A DNA stretch of 64,000 nucleotides from Trichopria drosophilae (lineage: Eukaryota > Arthropoda > Insecta > Hymenoptera > Diapriidae): the NCBI GenBank assembly GCA_030407085.1, contig CM059587.1, positions 101,365,001-101,429,000 on the forward strand, in the 5' to 3' direction. Below, one piece after another: positions 1 to 14,500 of this stretch (position 1 is its first letter; each line of letters starts with the position of its first letter). The notes below the pieces were generated by a model, which had not been told where the DNA came from, made no database searches, and was given only the letters and a program-made list of their open reading frames with translations. Position numbers and translations under genes: made by a program.

Positions 1-3000
1 TGTGCCATAGTGTTATTCTCTAATGCTGTTTGGACAGTTATAAAGTCATCCAGATAATTAAATATAATCTAAATATACCGGTTATTATACAGCATGCATA
101 ATTTGTTACAGGTGTATGAAATTCTAACCTTGAATTGCAACAATTATCAGTAAAAACGTTTGCACTTTGTAATCTATATCAATAATTAATTTTCATCAGA
201 AAATTAAGACTAAGAATCTATCATTTTTTTGGCACTGATTAAAAAATGAAACACTACATCTGCTACACATTAAGTAATTTTGTCAATAAATAATTACGAA
301 AATAATTTTGGTCAAGAAAGGAAACCCTTTCGTGTATATATACGAAATTTTGCGGTTTCTGAGATTTGCCCATATGTCTACACATTTTTTAAGCCATTTG
401 AGAACGTAAATATGAAAATAATTAACCAATCTTCCTAATAATTACTTGTAAATGTATTAATCTAAGATAGCAGAAATGTTTCCTCCGAAAAACGAATTAC
501 ATATTATGAAATAGTAATGTAAATATGTTCCGAAATAATGTAAATGTTACCATTATATAAAAAAATCGCCAACTGATATGTACATTTAGGTGAATAATTA
601 AATTTATGGAAAATATTACTTCCTACAGCACGGTATTTACAAAATCACAGCTTAGGTAAAATACTCATAATGATATACACAGAAAGTAAGTGAAAACAAA
701 CAAAAATGGTCAGACATAGAAATACGGTAGCTTTCTTTTCATTTTTTTTTATCTTTTTGTTTTGTACAAATTACAAGTGTAATATCTTCAACTTTCCGTA
801 TATCATTGGCATTAAGATTAATATATAATATTGGATTATACTTTAGCAATATTCACCGAATTATATAACTCTTATAAGAATGGCGAATTTAGTTTTTGAG
901 TTTTAATAATATAGAATTCAGATAAAACATATGCTATTCTTCTGCGGTCTATAAGATCAGTTCCCAATATCCAACATTCTCATTTCAGAAAAATAAAATA
1001 ACATATAAATAATAACAATCCATGAATAAGTTGAATAATATCCCAAACATCTGTAATAACAAAAAATAAAAAATCTTTCTTGATTGATAAAAAAAAACTA
1101 AAATCTAAATTATGATATTTACATTCATGGTACTGAACTTGTAAATAATAATTAATAATTAATTTTTGTAGCAGGAAACATTATTTTAATTTTTTTCCGA
1201 CATTTGGACCCCTGAAGTAACAAACTGTACAGTTCACAGATTTGTGCAAATTATTGGAAACATTCTTTGTCAAAGTTGGCATTTATTACTCAAGTTTTTA
1301 GATCATTACTGGTTTATGAAAAAAATGAAGGCTGAACTTTTTCAAGATTCGACGACAAACAAATATTGAACGACGAAAAAAAAGTTGAACAAAATTTTAA
1401 CTTCCGTCTTTCGTTTAACATAAGGCAAAATTATTAATAATTAAGAAACTAAAATATTATTTTCGATTCAGCAGGCGTAAAATAGCCATTTGACGCCTTG
1501 TTTTGTAGGAGTATTTTCACACCTATGGAATCGAAAAATATTGTTCGCACCACGGGCGTAGAATTTACAACTCATACCAGGCGTAAAACCTTACTTTATG
1601 CCCTTGTTACGTATGGTACTATTATATTAACGAAATTTATTTCGAACTAGTAAATCAATTAGCAAAAATCTTATACGGAGAAAGAAATGCAGCAGTCAAA
1701 ACCATGCTAACAGACCAACGACATTAGCTATTGTTGATACGATTAGGGATTTGCAATTACCACTGAAATACAACTTTGAATTATTACAAAAATTGAATTG
1801 CTGAAACAAGTAAAAAAAGCCTGTGCGAACAGTAATCATCTTCTAAAGTTGTGACTAAAGTACCATCAAATCCCCATACCGAGAAAATGCAAAAGTAAAT
1901 ATATATGTATATAGAAATATTTAGTTAGAGTTATTTGACTAAAGTATCTGGAAAGAGAATTTAATAATACGCATGAATGTTTCGTTGAATGAATACAAGC
2001 GAATTGTTATAAAGTACATGGATGAATCAGATCGTTGGATTTATATATTCAACATTATTACGCATCGTTCATTTTAGGTCCAACTGAAAGCAGATGTATG
2101 TTAATGAATTCAGGGAATTACCTTTTAATTCTCTTAACACTACTTTTTTTCAACAAGTTTAATGCCAACGTCATTTCAAATTAGTTTTAATTTCACTGAA
2201 TGAGATTTACCTTTAATATTATTCCGTTAAGTAATTTAGTACTACTGAAGAAGACATATGTGAGATTTTGTTTTGCAGCAATATTTCATAATTCTATAGA
2301 AAAAGTAATTGCGATCGAGAAATAGCTGAATTGCAATTTCTACAATGAAGAATGCACGAAAATATCCGACAGATGAAACTGCAGACGGACAATAAACTTG
2401 CGCGCAATTACTTGAAAACTAGTTTGCGAATCCATACATACATTTCCATTTTCATGCTAATGTAATGCATTTTTAAAAGATTGGGCATTCGTTCCACTCA
2501 TTTCGACATTCTTTCAAAGGACAATATTCTGATCGCAACGTAAATAAAAATGATACCTGATGAATATTAATTTACAATAATTCGCAGGTGCACATTTTCC
2601 TTTTCATTGCTGTTGTATTATATCCGGACAATGAATAAAGGTGCATTTTAAAAGTCATAATTCTAAAATAGGAAAATCAAATAAGTTTGTGAATCTAAAG
2701 TAACATTTTCGACACCTGACGTTTCAACGATTTTTCGTGCCGAGGCGAAAGCGAATGGAAGCGGAAGTCCTAAAGAGCCAGCTGGGGAAAAAAGCTCGAT
2801 ATTGATTTATTAAAATTTACATTAGTAATATTTAAAGATTTAGTGCAAGATTTTTAATATTTCACAATTTTCATATTTCGTGCATCGAATATTCATTTTA
2901 ATTCTGATTTATCATCGTGCACACAATGCGTATTGTCCGAAATTTCATGCTAGATTTTTCGTTTCGATCAAAATTTGAATTAAGTGTATGCGACCCAGAA

Positions 3001-4084
3001 TTCGAATATTATATTCCATGTATACCGATCCTGCGTGATATTTCGCGCATAATAGAATTTACTACATTTTCTTTTTGTTATTTTCAACGTGAATTCCGTG
3101 AATTTTTTAGGTAAGGCAACGAGAGCGTTGGCAAGCTGTGCTTTCATCCGTTCAGAGTTCCAGTTGATGAACTTTCCCCATTCAAATTCAAAATGTAAAA
3201 TTTTAACAAAATGTATTGTAGTTCAAGCGCTACGAATAATTTGTGAGGAATATGTTGTTGCCGAATTTTGAGGCATCCTATAAGTTAATACCAAGGAGTA
3301 CTTTGCAAAATTGTCATTTACGAATTTATTCTCCATGACATCCATGAGTTGTAGACATCCTGAGTAGACCTTATTTTCTAACCGATTAATTTCATTTAAA
3401 TGCCGGCATATTTTTAATATTTACAATTCAATGTTTTAATCGATTGATCGATGTTTAATCGATGTCATTGCAATCAAACTAATAGAAAGCAAGCATTGAG
3501 ATACTTTTAAGTATTGTTCAAAAATTTTGAACCCGTTTAATCTAAATTTAAAGTTAGAAAAAAACGGCTGTAAATATGAAAATGATAATTTTAATACCTA
3601 ATTTATTATTACTTGAAGTTTCGTTTAATAATCCTGCACACGCCTATTTCCTCGATTTTATTGGAATCTCATATTACAGAAATGCTTCTCGAATTGCAAT
3701 TTCTCTCGCCTTTCATATATGGTTGAAATGCGAGAAACGTGACGAAAGAAAACAGGGAAATATCGAGGGAAATACCAAGTAAATGTTGCTGGGAATAAAG
3801 TTTCAATATTTACGAGTCCATGATGTATCGGCAATTTGTTTATTACTAGGTAACAAGGTATTAAATGCGAATTAGTTCACGGTCGTATTCTCGATTATAT
3901 TTTGATCGATGCACAATATGTGCGCGTTGGCGAAATACTCGCGTAGGCCGATAACTTCGTTGCGAACTTACGACAAATAGGCAAAGTTGGAATATTTCCA
4001 TAATAATTTATTTCCTTGGATGAAATAACATTTTTTTCCCTGAAAAACTCTGCAAAAGTAAAGAAATAATTCTGTTGGATTTTC
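1..4084. other. AT-rich non-coding stretch
   Basis: Strongly A/T-rich sequence with frequent stops in all frames. I see no gene, tRNA or clear transposon end apart from the short hairpin at 1453-1542. Open frames of 60-68 codons at 2917-3114, 3089-3271 and 3576-3782 have no recognisable protein features and are of chance length. Confidence 0.7.
1453..1542. repeat. imperfect inverted repeat (hairpin)
   Basis: The left arm reads AATATTATTTTCGATTC and the right arm GAATCGAAAAATATT, with about 46 nt between. The motif GGCGTAAAA recurs in and just after it (1474, 1590). It is probably a small transposon remnant; no target duplication was found. Confidence 0.45.
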
Positions 4085-4218
4085 TTAACCCATTAAGTTT
4101 AAGAGATACACATTTTTTTTTTGATTTTCATTCTTCGTTTTCCTTAGGAAACTGCATTAATATTAACTTAAACGTAACTTGTTGTTAACTTGTGCTCTTT
4201 TGAAAAGCGCGGTAAACG

Positions 4219-4793
4219 TATTTAAATGTTTTTTGAAACCAAAATGACGGCTTTTAAATATAAAAACACAGGAAATTTGAACTTTCCTTTTTTTTAATGA
4301 AATAATTCCGTGTTTCAATCAAAACTGTATAAAAATGCCCAAGATTATAAGAAAATTATGGGTTTCCGTCTAAAATCCTGCATTAACACCCTTACCTTAA
4401 AAAGGCGGACATAATATGTTCAATAAAAGTTACGAAAAACCTCAGGGTTTTCAGCTGTTCTAGTTTTGTCTGATAAAATAAATGTAATATTGAAGCGACT
4501 TTAAAAATATACGTGAATCATTTCTTACAAAATTTCCATTCATAAAAAGTTCGTGTTACCATGGGTCCTTTCATTTTTATCAGTATATAGGTAAGTGATA
4601 TTTTTTGAGGTTAGGGTAATTTCAGACGAATAACCAAAATCCTCTTTTTATCTTAAACAATTTTTACACTTGTGGTTGAAATTTCAAATAATTTTCATAA
4701 CATTTTTTATACGAAAAACATTTATAACAAAAATTCATCGCTGTTTTCTTATTTAAAAGCTACCATTTTGGTTTTGGAAAACATTTAAATTCA
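4219..4793. repeat. foldback element (diverged)
   Basis: The sequence from 4219, containing GTATTTAAATG and AACCAAAATGACGGC, reappears reverse-complemented at about 4750-4793. Weaker pairing continues inward, with GGGTTTCCGTCT near 4360 against AGACGAATAACC near 4625. The arms are roughly 150-170 bp. A TTAACCCATTAAG sequence at 4085 resembles the left end of the TTAA-flanked elements found elsewhere, but no matching right end is visible. Confidence 0.5.
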
Positions 4794-5284
4794 ATTTAAA
4801 CATCACTAAATATAAATCTGACGATAAACTGGTAAATCCAATATAGCGTGCGTAACATTACTCAAATGTTAATAGTAATCATTAAATATGTGTACAATTA
4901 ACATGACTAATATATTTAAAAGATTGATTATGAATAATACTAACAATAAGTCGGATGAGATATAGCGATTATAAAAAAAAAAATGTGGAAGAGTAACATA
5001 ATATATAACGTTAATCAAATGCTGGATCATACTGAACATTTAAAAAAATTAAAGCCCCTTTCGGAAAAAAGAAATTCATGTACATATCTGAAATTTTGAT
5101 AATAAGTAGAAACCGGCAAGCCGGTCAGACATGACATATCTTAGGGGCCATTTTTCCAAACTTCCCATTTTCGTAGCCAGCTAATTTTTTTTTAAATATT
5201 AACAATACTGTCTCTTTTTTACTACTATCTTGACTATTTTACAACTATTAATATTAAAAAAGTTACACCTTTACGAATATTGCA
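4794..5284. other. AT-rich spacer
   Basis: A/T-rich sequence with no gene. A GGCAAGCCGG near-palindrome lies at about 5114. Nothing else is recognised. Confidence 0.6.
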
Positions 5285-5288
5285 TTAA

Positions 5289-5528
5289 CCCTTTCGCAGT
5301 GTCGGACTAAAATCAGAAAGTCGTCTCATAGTGCGGAATGGGATCAAGGCAACGAAATTTAATGGCTAAACGTATACGAATGTTTTCGGGGTCACTGTTT
5401 ATGAATCCGATGTCCGATTTTTGAAATTTAAAATGGCGAATCCATTATGACAGCCGAAAATGCGAATTTTAATTCTTGCGCGTTGAAATTAGCCATGTCT
5501 TCTATAGAAGACATCGACAGTGAAGGGG
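5289..5528. mobile_element. piggyBac-type MITE, 240 bp
   Basis: The element is flanked by TTAA on both sides (5285-5288 and 5529-5532). It begins CCCTTTCGCAGTGTCG and ends with the imperfect complement CGACAGTGAAGGGG. TTAA duplication plus CCC...GGG ends is the signature of piggyBac-superfamily insertions. It has no coding capacity, so it is non-autonomous. Inside is the module GGGGTCACTG...AAAATGGCGAATCC, shared with copies near 48 kb, 53 kb and 60 kb. Confidence 0.72.
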
Positions 5529-5532
5529 TTAA

Positions 5533-6539
5533 CTAATCTTCTTTGTCGAAGGCAGAAATAAAAAAATGTTAAAATGTAACATTTATAACGTGAATAAATG
5601 GTGGGTTTAAAATGGCGGACCAAGCATTCTATGTCGTATGAATAAACTCAGTAATCAATTGTTAACGCTTAAGGACAGGTTCTTACGAAATTCGTTCCGA
5701 AACTATCAATTGTTTCACTTTTTTATAGTTGTTTATGTGTAGGTATCTTATTATTTTTTTTTATTGTGACAAAGAAAAGCGGATCAAACTTTTATTTTTT
5801 TAACATAAATTAAATTTATTGGATGATGAACCTAAATGTTACAAATATTTCACGTTTTTTCAATTTTTTCTAACAATGAGAAGATCGAACAAAAACATTT
5901 TTTTCAATATTCGATATTTTTCGCCTTTAAAGGTTCAGGCTCCAATAAATATCATATACTTTAAGATAATTTTATGTTTTTTCGTTTTAGATTACCGTTT
6001 TGACCGCAATCCTCGCTGTAATAAAACAACTTTTTTTTTCGCACGGGTTTTTAGCGACGAAAAAATGTATGTTTAAATACTTGATCAGATACTACAAGAA
6101 TAGAATTCATTTATATCAAACCATCGGAAAGAAATTTAAGAAAATTACTTTATTCTCGGGTCGGTAGATGATAACCTGATCTTAATTTAATTACGCAATA
6201 ATTATTAATGCTCTGAAATAGAGATATCTGACAAACTGCATAAAATAGTACGCAACAGTTAAAAATAACACTTTTTAATTGTTTGACAATGTCGACAGCT
6301 TCGGTTATTCTCAATCACTGTCCAGCGTTTCATTATCGTTCTGATTCAATCGTAATGATTTAAAAAAAAATTATACCACTCTTGAATTTCTTTTCTGATG
6401 CATTGGGAAAACAAACGCATAAAAATTGATTTAATGCATTCAGCAAAGACGAGCCACTCACTTATCGTCCGTAAAAAAAGAGTTCGAGCATCATCCTATA
6501 GAATGCAAAACATATTGAAACCCGAGTATGGATCGCATC
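5533..6539. other. AT-rich spacer
   Basis: No gene is recognised. A solitary AAAATGGCGGACC module fragment lies at about 5610. The 85-codon open frame at 5819-6076 is phenylalanine- and asparagine-rich, as expected of translated A/T-rich DNA. Confidence 0.6.
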
Positions 6540-7065
6540 CTTCGTAGATCATTCCAGTGGCACATTTGCCTCTAACGTTTTTCCCGGGGAGAGAGATCTT
6601 TTCGGATTTAACTCGAGATGGCTCCGAATGAAAAAAGGCTTTATGCTTTCAGATTTTGCCGGTATCTTGATGCTCGAGCGTGCTCCTGAAGTAGTAAGAG
6701 TGAGTATAAAAAGCGGGGGTAAGGGGAAGAACGAATCCGGAAAGAGTAAGGGGGTGGTGGTTCGATCAGATCCCATTCGTCCAGCGTGTTCGAAAGGCGG
6801 AAATCGGACGTCTGAAATCTTGGGTGTGAGTGTGTAGTACGTACATATCTACTTTGCTCGTCGGATCTGTCCGACTGAAAGCTTTTCCTTACCGCCGGGC
6901 GTAACCTTCCTTTTTCCGCCCGATGCACCCACCATTGCGCGCCAATGTACCGGTACCAAGACACGCACAAAGGATCGTAATCTCGGCAATACAGACGGAG
7001 TTTCGACCCCGAACTTTTAATCGTTCACTTTCAGGTTTGACCCACTCGGGACGATTACGGGAGAT
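6540..7065. other. CpG-rich island
   Basis: GC- and CpG-rich island in an A/T-rich setting. Several overlapping frames are open on both strands (for example 6641-6970 minus, 6628-6837 plus), which reflects low stop density rather than one gene. No splice-bounded exon or known domain is seen. It could be a regulatory or conserved non-coding element. Confidence 0.5.
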
Positions 7066-10000
7066 GTGATTTCTTATCGACGAGATTCCAAGCCCACATT
7101 CGATTCAATTATGCCATCCGGTATTAGAAAGGTCTTCAAGGGGAGAACTTTTTCTCACCTCTTATCGGTTATATTTGCATTTAGTTCCAAGCTAATCCCG
7201 CGTACTTCTAAGGATAATTGTGCATTTTCTTTTATGTCATTTATTTATATCAACATCAGATGCAACATTGAAGGCGTTTAGAAACATCCTCTTTTAAAAT
7301 GTGTTTTATTTTAATTTAATGTTCGAGGTCGAAACTCCACATGGTTTAGGAATATCAATATAATCAATTTTTCGTTGGACTCTAACAATGTTTGCGAGAA
7401 TAATAGAAATGATATTTTACAATCTAACCAATTCACCTTCATTTTACTTTTACAATTGTTATATAAACATATATTTAATACTCTCACATACTTTAAAACA
7501 CTCAAATAATTACCAAATCTTAACCATTTTGGCATTATTCCAGGATTAAAATTTTTCATAAAAAAAAGAGAGAATAGCTTAAGGAAACGATTACATTTTT
7601 AAATGAATGTACAAAGGAACGAGAATTTTCATTGCAAAAAGTAATCAAGAATTGCGTTTTTACAGAGCGATAAGAATTTAATTTCGCGTTAGAAACTGGC
7701 AATCGATCCGTGGAGGTTAATCGGCATCGGGTTACTCCGATAATTTTACGAAACGATATTATCGTCATAATTGGACACCGATTGGTGGTGACCGGTCAAT
7801 ATATCACGCAATTAATGGTAGCGACAAGTCATTGGAAACTGGAACTCGTCAAAAGTGGGCGGGATTAATGCCTGAAAATACGTAATTGAATTCCTTCGTC
7901 GATATATCGCTGGATTGTCCATAATTTATCTGGTACGACACGTCGTTCGATTCGTACTTGATATATGTATATGTCACTTTTTTTCTTCTAGACGCTCGTG
8001 TGACGATTTGATGAACGGTTTCAAAACGTAAGCAAAGACATTTTTTAATTTACGCGAAGTGATTTATTTTTTAATGAAGTCATTTTTCAAAATATATATA
8101 TATATATATATGATTAAAAATGTGATATCTTCTTGATTATTTATCGTAAATAAATAAAATATTGATCGTCTTTTTAGGTGTGATGTTTTAAGGATAGACA
8201 AAGATGCCTCTTATTAATTAAAATAATTTTTTATAAATATTTACTCCTCAACTATCAAGTAAAAGATATTACTTACATATTAATTTGTGAAACACAATAT
8301 GAAATAGTTATATCTTTCAATGTTTTCTTCAAAAGTAATTTACTGTGAAATGTTTATAAAATATCTGACATCTTTTTTTTTTAATTATAACCTCAAACCT
8401 ATGAAATTATTCTTGTGTCATTTATTAAGTTTGGCTTTAAAGAAAAACAATATGTATTAACGTGTCAAACATTAACTTGTATTAACATAAAAATTGAAGC
8501 AGATAATCAAGATCAATGGCATTCATACACATTTGTTAGCATAAAGCGAATCCATTTTCGAGCGTAGCTGATACAATGTTTATTTATAATCAATATCTGA
8601 AAATGGTCTATCACGTAACTTTTCCATGTCTATTTTAATTTACCGCAATTTAATCTACTAAAATGTATATAATAGATCCTTTGTTGAATTATAATATAAT
8701 ATTTTATTTTTAATCTGAAGGATATAAACTTGTTAAATATGGACGGATCCATAATTACAGGTTTTCACATTCTGTGGTGTGAACAGTAAATCTGGATGGT
8801 ATAATCTATTATTCAGACAGTTGCATTCACAATTTACAGGATTGTCTGTCATTGAGCCAGTGTCATTTTTCAGTTTCCATTTTTGAATAGATATTTTTTG
8901 TTTTACACGTACTAATTATTTACGAAACAGCATTTATATTATAAAAGGTATGGAAGTTAAAAATATATATATATATACAGTTAATTACATAAACATTGAC
9001 TATGAATTTAATAAATTTCTATTATTTCTAATTCTATTATATAATAATAACTATCCCATCTTACTTTTGAAACATAAATATTTAATTTAATCGTAGTAAA
9101 TATTGGTATAGTAGAAATGTAAAATCTATTTAACATAAAAATAGTGATCTACAATACGGCTTGTAATATTAAATAACATTCAACAGCTTGCGTCTTTTGT
9201 TTTAGTAGTAGGTATATAAAAAACAGTGGTTCTTGGTTTTAAAATTTTTTACAGACTAAATATAGATGGAATAATTTTGTTTCAAATTCTTTATTGTTAA
9301 CAAATTTACTCTAAGATTGAAAAGTATCGAATGAATTCCATCGATTTTTGGAAAATCATCCGTCGTATTGCAAACTACATTTTGATATTTTCGTAAAAAG
9401 AAGTTGAGACAAATGAGACGTTGATGTCAGCGAAAATAGGTATCATACGTTTTTGCGTCCTTTAAAACCAATCTGAAGTTAGAAATATCAAGTTCAAGAG
9501 TTAGATTTTACATTGTCTACCGGAAGTCACAAAAAACCATAGACGTTTTTGATGTCGTTAATCATTTTTCATTTTACATTTAGACGTAATGTGGAAGTGA
9601 CATGGACTTAAACCGTACGAATTTCAACAAACAAAGTAAGAGTTTATAAGCTTCTTGGTGTCCGACATTTTGCAATTCGCATTTTTTATTTTGGATTCGA
9701 TTTTACTGGAAAAATTATTGTTGACTCTATATTAATTTTAGAGCTCAAAATATTTTAAGACATACCGTAAGATAACTAGTTTTACAACAATAAGCTTATT
9801 TATGCGTAATGAATTTTATTATATCTGTTTTACTATCTATAAATATTGAAACTTACTATTTAACAGTAAAAATGCGGCAGATTTGAGGTTATGTACTCTA
9901 CTGAGTACTTTACAATCGGAAAATAGTAAAAGAAACTATGTTATTGTCTTGTTTACTTTAGAAATACTTAATTTAACTAGTTTTTGTGATTGCGTGTTTT

Positions 10001-13000
10001 GGTTTTAAAAAATGGTTGGATTAAATATATTTTTTCTTTCCGCGTACATATCTGAAATAGTGCTGTAGCTTGTATACGTTTTTTCTGCAGTGTTCTCTAC
10101 GCCATTGCACATTCGAATGGGGGTACTTAATAATAAAAGAAGGGAATATAACAAATGCAGTGTTTAGGACTATATACAAAAACCTAAGTAGATGCTTTAA
10201 GGAGGCCACTACAGTACTTTAAAGTAGAGAGACTTTAGTACATAGGTTAGGAGGTTACTATAATAAAATCTTGCTTATCAGAAAATGGTTAATAGATCAA
10301 TTTATGTGCTGTTCTTTTTCAGTACGTGATATTGAATGCAAATCGTCCACTTCTGTACGCATCAGATAGAGTAATTTGTTTTATTAAAGTCGAGTTTATT
10401 TGCAGCATTTTACTAAGCACGTTTAGCAGGATTATACTCCATCTCTTATCTGTATGTAACTAAACGTTAGTACGGGATTAATACACCTAATAATTAATAA
10501 TCGTAACATTGTTAGAAACCATTAGCAAATAAAGTCTGGTAAACTAAAGGGACAGCAAATGCTGAAATAAGATTTAATTAATTTGCAGTATGTGAAACGT
10601 TCTGTTGATTTGGGAGTTTCAGTTCGCATTATTCCCAAACGGCCTTATCTCTGCAACGCGTGACATTCATATTTAATGCTACACACACGATTGCGCTTAA
10701 AGTTCGCTTTGATGCTAAACCAACGTGCGCGCCATGCTCCGATACTTTATAATTTGCATACAGAATTAATTACATCGTGGTAATTCAGGTAAATTTTTAT
10801 AATTACTACCGTTATGGCCAAATTATCGGAAATTCTTCAACGTGGCGAACGTTCAATATTATTTATTTTGTATTACGAGTATTTGCCGTCTATATTTATT
10901 ACGATTAGTACATAGCATGCTGGGAGATTGATAGCGATTTACTCTATTTCATGAAGCTTTAGTGCACTATGTTTAATTAGTCATAATTTACTGATAATAT
11001 TCAATCGCTTCCAAAGGCGCGAAACGGTTTACGTGTTATCATTTTGAATACTCTCTATATTCTCAGTTTTATTAATAAAATTTTATAAATAATTAATTTA
11101 ATTAGTTTAAATGATTCACGGGGAAGCATTATCTTTGTACGATTTATGTTAATAATTTTCTGTTAATATCTTTTTTCATTCATTCGTCTCTATTTAAAAT
11201 ACAAAAATAATGAAATCCAAATTTAAATTTAAAAAAAAATCGTAAATTACTGTTTGTACATACATTTTCTGATATAATATTTTGAAATAATGATATAAAC
11301 CCGTATAATATTTAATTGTTGTGTACACGTACAATTTAATAAACCTATATTTATAGGGGTAAAAAGAATCAATGACCAAAACAAAAATAATAACATTTTT
11401 TTACATAAAAATTATAAATAAGTAATTATTTGATTTTTATTAGTGATAGTATAACGATAATTTGTTTATTATTATAGCTGATGAATTTTTCGTATAAAAT
11501 TCCTTCATGCATTCCACTATCAAGCAATGGAAAAAAGAAATAAGAAAAAAATTCTTACTTCGTAAATTCTTTAAAGCAGATATTTGTTTAGTTTCTCGTA
11601 CATCTTGTTTCAGAAGAAAATTAAATCAATACTCAACATAATAATTTATAGGTTAAACTCATAACTATTTAAGTAATTTAGTTAAAGCCACGGAATTAAT
11701 ATTAGTCATTAAAAACCTTTTGAATTTTATCAATTATATTAACAATTAATATATTTAAATGCAAATTAATACACCACTGAATTCAATTTATTGCTATTGA
11801 CTTTACAGTCAATATTGGATTACCCTTCAAATATTTGAGCATCTTGCACAAGAAAAGGGAATCTCTCTATCATTCGTTTAAATAAATTTAATTCATATTA
11901 TTCTCATTTTTTGGGCATCGATTAGTTTATAAATGTACTAATTAGAAAACAAATGATTCTATACAGGGAACTGTGATATTACTAATGCACAACAATCTTA
12001 AATAATCTATATTTAATTTACAAGCATATCTAAAATATTTTTATTAATAAGAAGTTATAGACAAAGATCATCTTCTTATTGAGAATTCTGTCGATAAAAA
12101 CGTGTATCCATCTTGCAATTTCTATTTTTTATTATAGATCTTATATCAAAATAGTAATAATTTTATTCACCAGGGGAATCATTTTTGTCTATTACCTCTC
12201 AATGATTAATTTTAATTAGTAGTAAGAGATACATGTGCAGAACATGAAAATTGCCTTCGATAAGTTTTAAATTTATGTTAGTTGTATATACTAATCATTT
12301 GATAAAATTGATCACAAAGGAATGCTGTGTATATATAAGGAAGTTAGACTCCGGGATATGGTATGTTTGGGAAAAATATTTAATTACGAGTCTAAGAATT
12401 TAATTTTAACTAATAATGACATTGTTGAAGGGAGAAAGTATTGTTGCATTTAAAAAAATAATTTGTTTAACCATTTTTGTTAATGACTGAAACTTTCTTC
12501 TTATCGCCGGTTAAACATTTTTTTAAAAATGAATGGATTTTCACGAATGATCGAGCAAAAGATTTTCTACATTTTTTATAAAATCTGATCACTAAAATTA
12601 CTCAGAAATTGAGAAAAGCAGTAATTTTTTTTAATAAATATGCAGAGATGTTTAACGGTAGCTTTAGACGTATGCAAAAATCGTACAGTGGAATTGTAGA
12701 GAATCTTTTTCCCGAAAATATAAACCGTCCCTGGTTAAAATCTATTCCATTTTAAAAAGTTCCTAACTGACGAAGAGAAGAAACTTTTAGTCATTAATAA
12801 AAATTGTTTAACAAATTATTTTTACAGGTTTCACTTTTTTTTTAAACAGTAATGCTTTCGCTCGTCAATGATATCCGGGAGGTGTGGGGGATGTATGGTT
12901 GATTATATTTTCGTCATATTTTAATAAAAAATGTGTCATAAATAGATAAAAATATACATTTTCTAAATAAAAATCTCATCGATTTTTAGTCATCGATAGA

Positions 13001-13189
13001 GGAATGTTCATTTAATATTATTAGTTGTCTCGACGATTTTGTTCTTATTTTTTTAAAATACATATTAAAAAACTCACTATTTAAAAAAAAAAGTTCTGTC
13101 TGACGAAGTAATCGTTTTTTCCAGTGTACTATTTACCCCACCTTTCTACTAATATTAGTTTAGTAGAGAGATACATTATTCTATGCGTT
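7066..13189. other. long AT-rich non-coding stretch
   Basis: About 6 kb of A/T-rich sequence without a recognisable gene. It contains short (AT)n runs (8092-8111 and around 8962) and small degenerate palindromes. Open frames at 7311-7559, 7556-7768, 10021-10209 and 11194-11379 (all minus) have no features beyond A/T-driven composition. Confidence 0.65.
8092..8111. repeat. (AT)10 microsatellite
   Basis: Uninterrupted AT dinucleotide run of ten units. Confidence 0.95.
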
Positions 13190-13680
13190 CGCAATTACTG
13201 TTGCACTTATGGGGAATACGCGAAGACCTTACATCGGTCCCGCGGAAGAACGATTTGCATAAATAAATAATGCGGGCGTTACGCTGCATACTTTATGAAG
13301 TCGTATAGAGCCATCCGAATTAAAAAAAATGGGTTCGTACACCCAGGCCTTAACGTTCGTGAATTTCTCACGTTGACGGGTGTTTCTCGGAATGGGGGAA
13401 AAATATCACGTTCCCCGTACCACATAATGAAAAATTGCAGTCACGCCTATCTTTATACTTTCCTCGATAGCGCGATTCGCCAGCGTTTATCTCTCTGGCG
13501 CACGATATTACATGTACATGCCTTAGTAATGCGAGCGTTCATCCCTATTTTTTCTGCCTTCGGTTAGATTTTCTTTTAATTCCACGTTTGCCGCGAAATA
13601 ATATCGACTTTAACTCGACGGCGAAAATCCAATTGCATAATTACTAGAATCAAGAGAAAATCAAGGAATTGATCGGATGA
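13190..13680. other. CpG-richer island
   Basis: Moderately GC-rich block. A 90-codon plus-strand frame (13295-13567) shows no known motif. The phrase around 13347-13375 (CCTTAACGTTCG...TTGACGGG) loosely resembles 38568-38597 (GCTTTAACGTTTG...CTGACGGG) in another island. I infer a non-coding element. Confidence 0.4.
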
Positions 13681-14469
13681 TTATAAATCTCGAATGTTTA
13701 CTGGTGTTTTAACGAATTATAACATTTTTTAACCTAAGGATATGTTGAGACATTTGAAATGCTTATTCTTTTGACAAGGTCGACGTCACAATGAAGTTTT
13801 ATTTCAATAAATTACCTGAAGAATTACCAAATAAACATATCCAAATGTTTGCAAAAAGGAACATGTTGTGGATAAAGGATAATGCGATTACAGGAGTGGT
13901 GTGAGCGTGATGCTACGCCAATGTATACTGCGTGATGGGATTATAATAATAATTCGATAAAGATGTTTATTAAATTAAGTTCACGATGTATCAGATTTAT
14001 TGAGAGAACATCGACGATGAAATTGAGACACAAAACAAAGTATACATAATATTACAGAAACGCTTTGTTTAACCAAACCCATAGATCGAAAAATTGTTAT
14101 TCACATAATAAATTCTTAGCTAATATTGACAATTAACATAAATAAAGTATTGCATTAAAGCAAAAAAAAATTCTTCGACCGTTTGTAATTATCAATTAAC
14201 TTAAAATTTAGTTCTTGGATATTCGGTCCCTTGTACATAAAATAGAAACATAAATATAAATATGGGTTGTTATGTCAACTACGAATTATGAAAATGAAGG
14301 GTTTAAAAATTCCAGTTTTTAGCGATAATATCACAACTAAATTTTGATTTTCTGCCGGATATGTAAGAAATAATGTTCAATTTAGTTCATAGATTTAGTT
14401 TCTCTCTAGTGATATTACTTTAAAAAACGGGTCTATTTAAAAAATTGACAATTAACGTTAACAATATCA

Positions 14470-14500
14470 TACACGGAAAAAAGGACTAACAAATAAGTAG
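14470..14500. mobile_element. single end of a CACGGAAAAAA MITE
   Basis: TA followed by CACGGAAAAAAGG matches the end of the complete element at 62070-62263. No second end is found nearby, so this is a broken copy. Confidence 0.4.

Noticed and set aside
4085..4098. TTAACCCATTAAG as the left end of another TTAA element around the 4.2-4.8 kb foldback
   Set aside because: No matching GGG-TTAA right end could be found, so it was not called as a bounded element.
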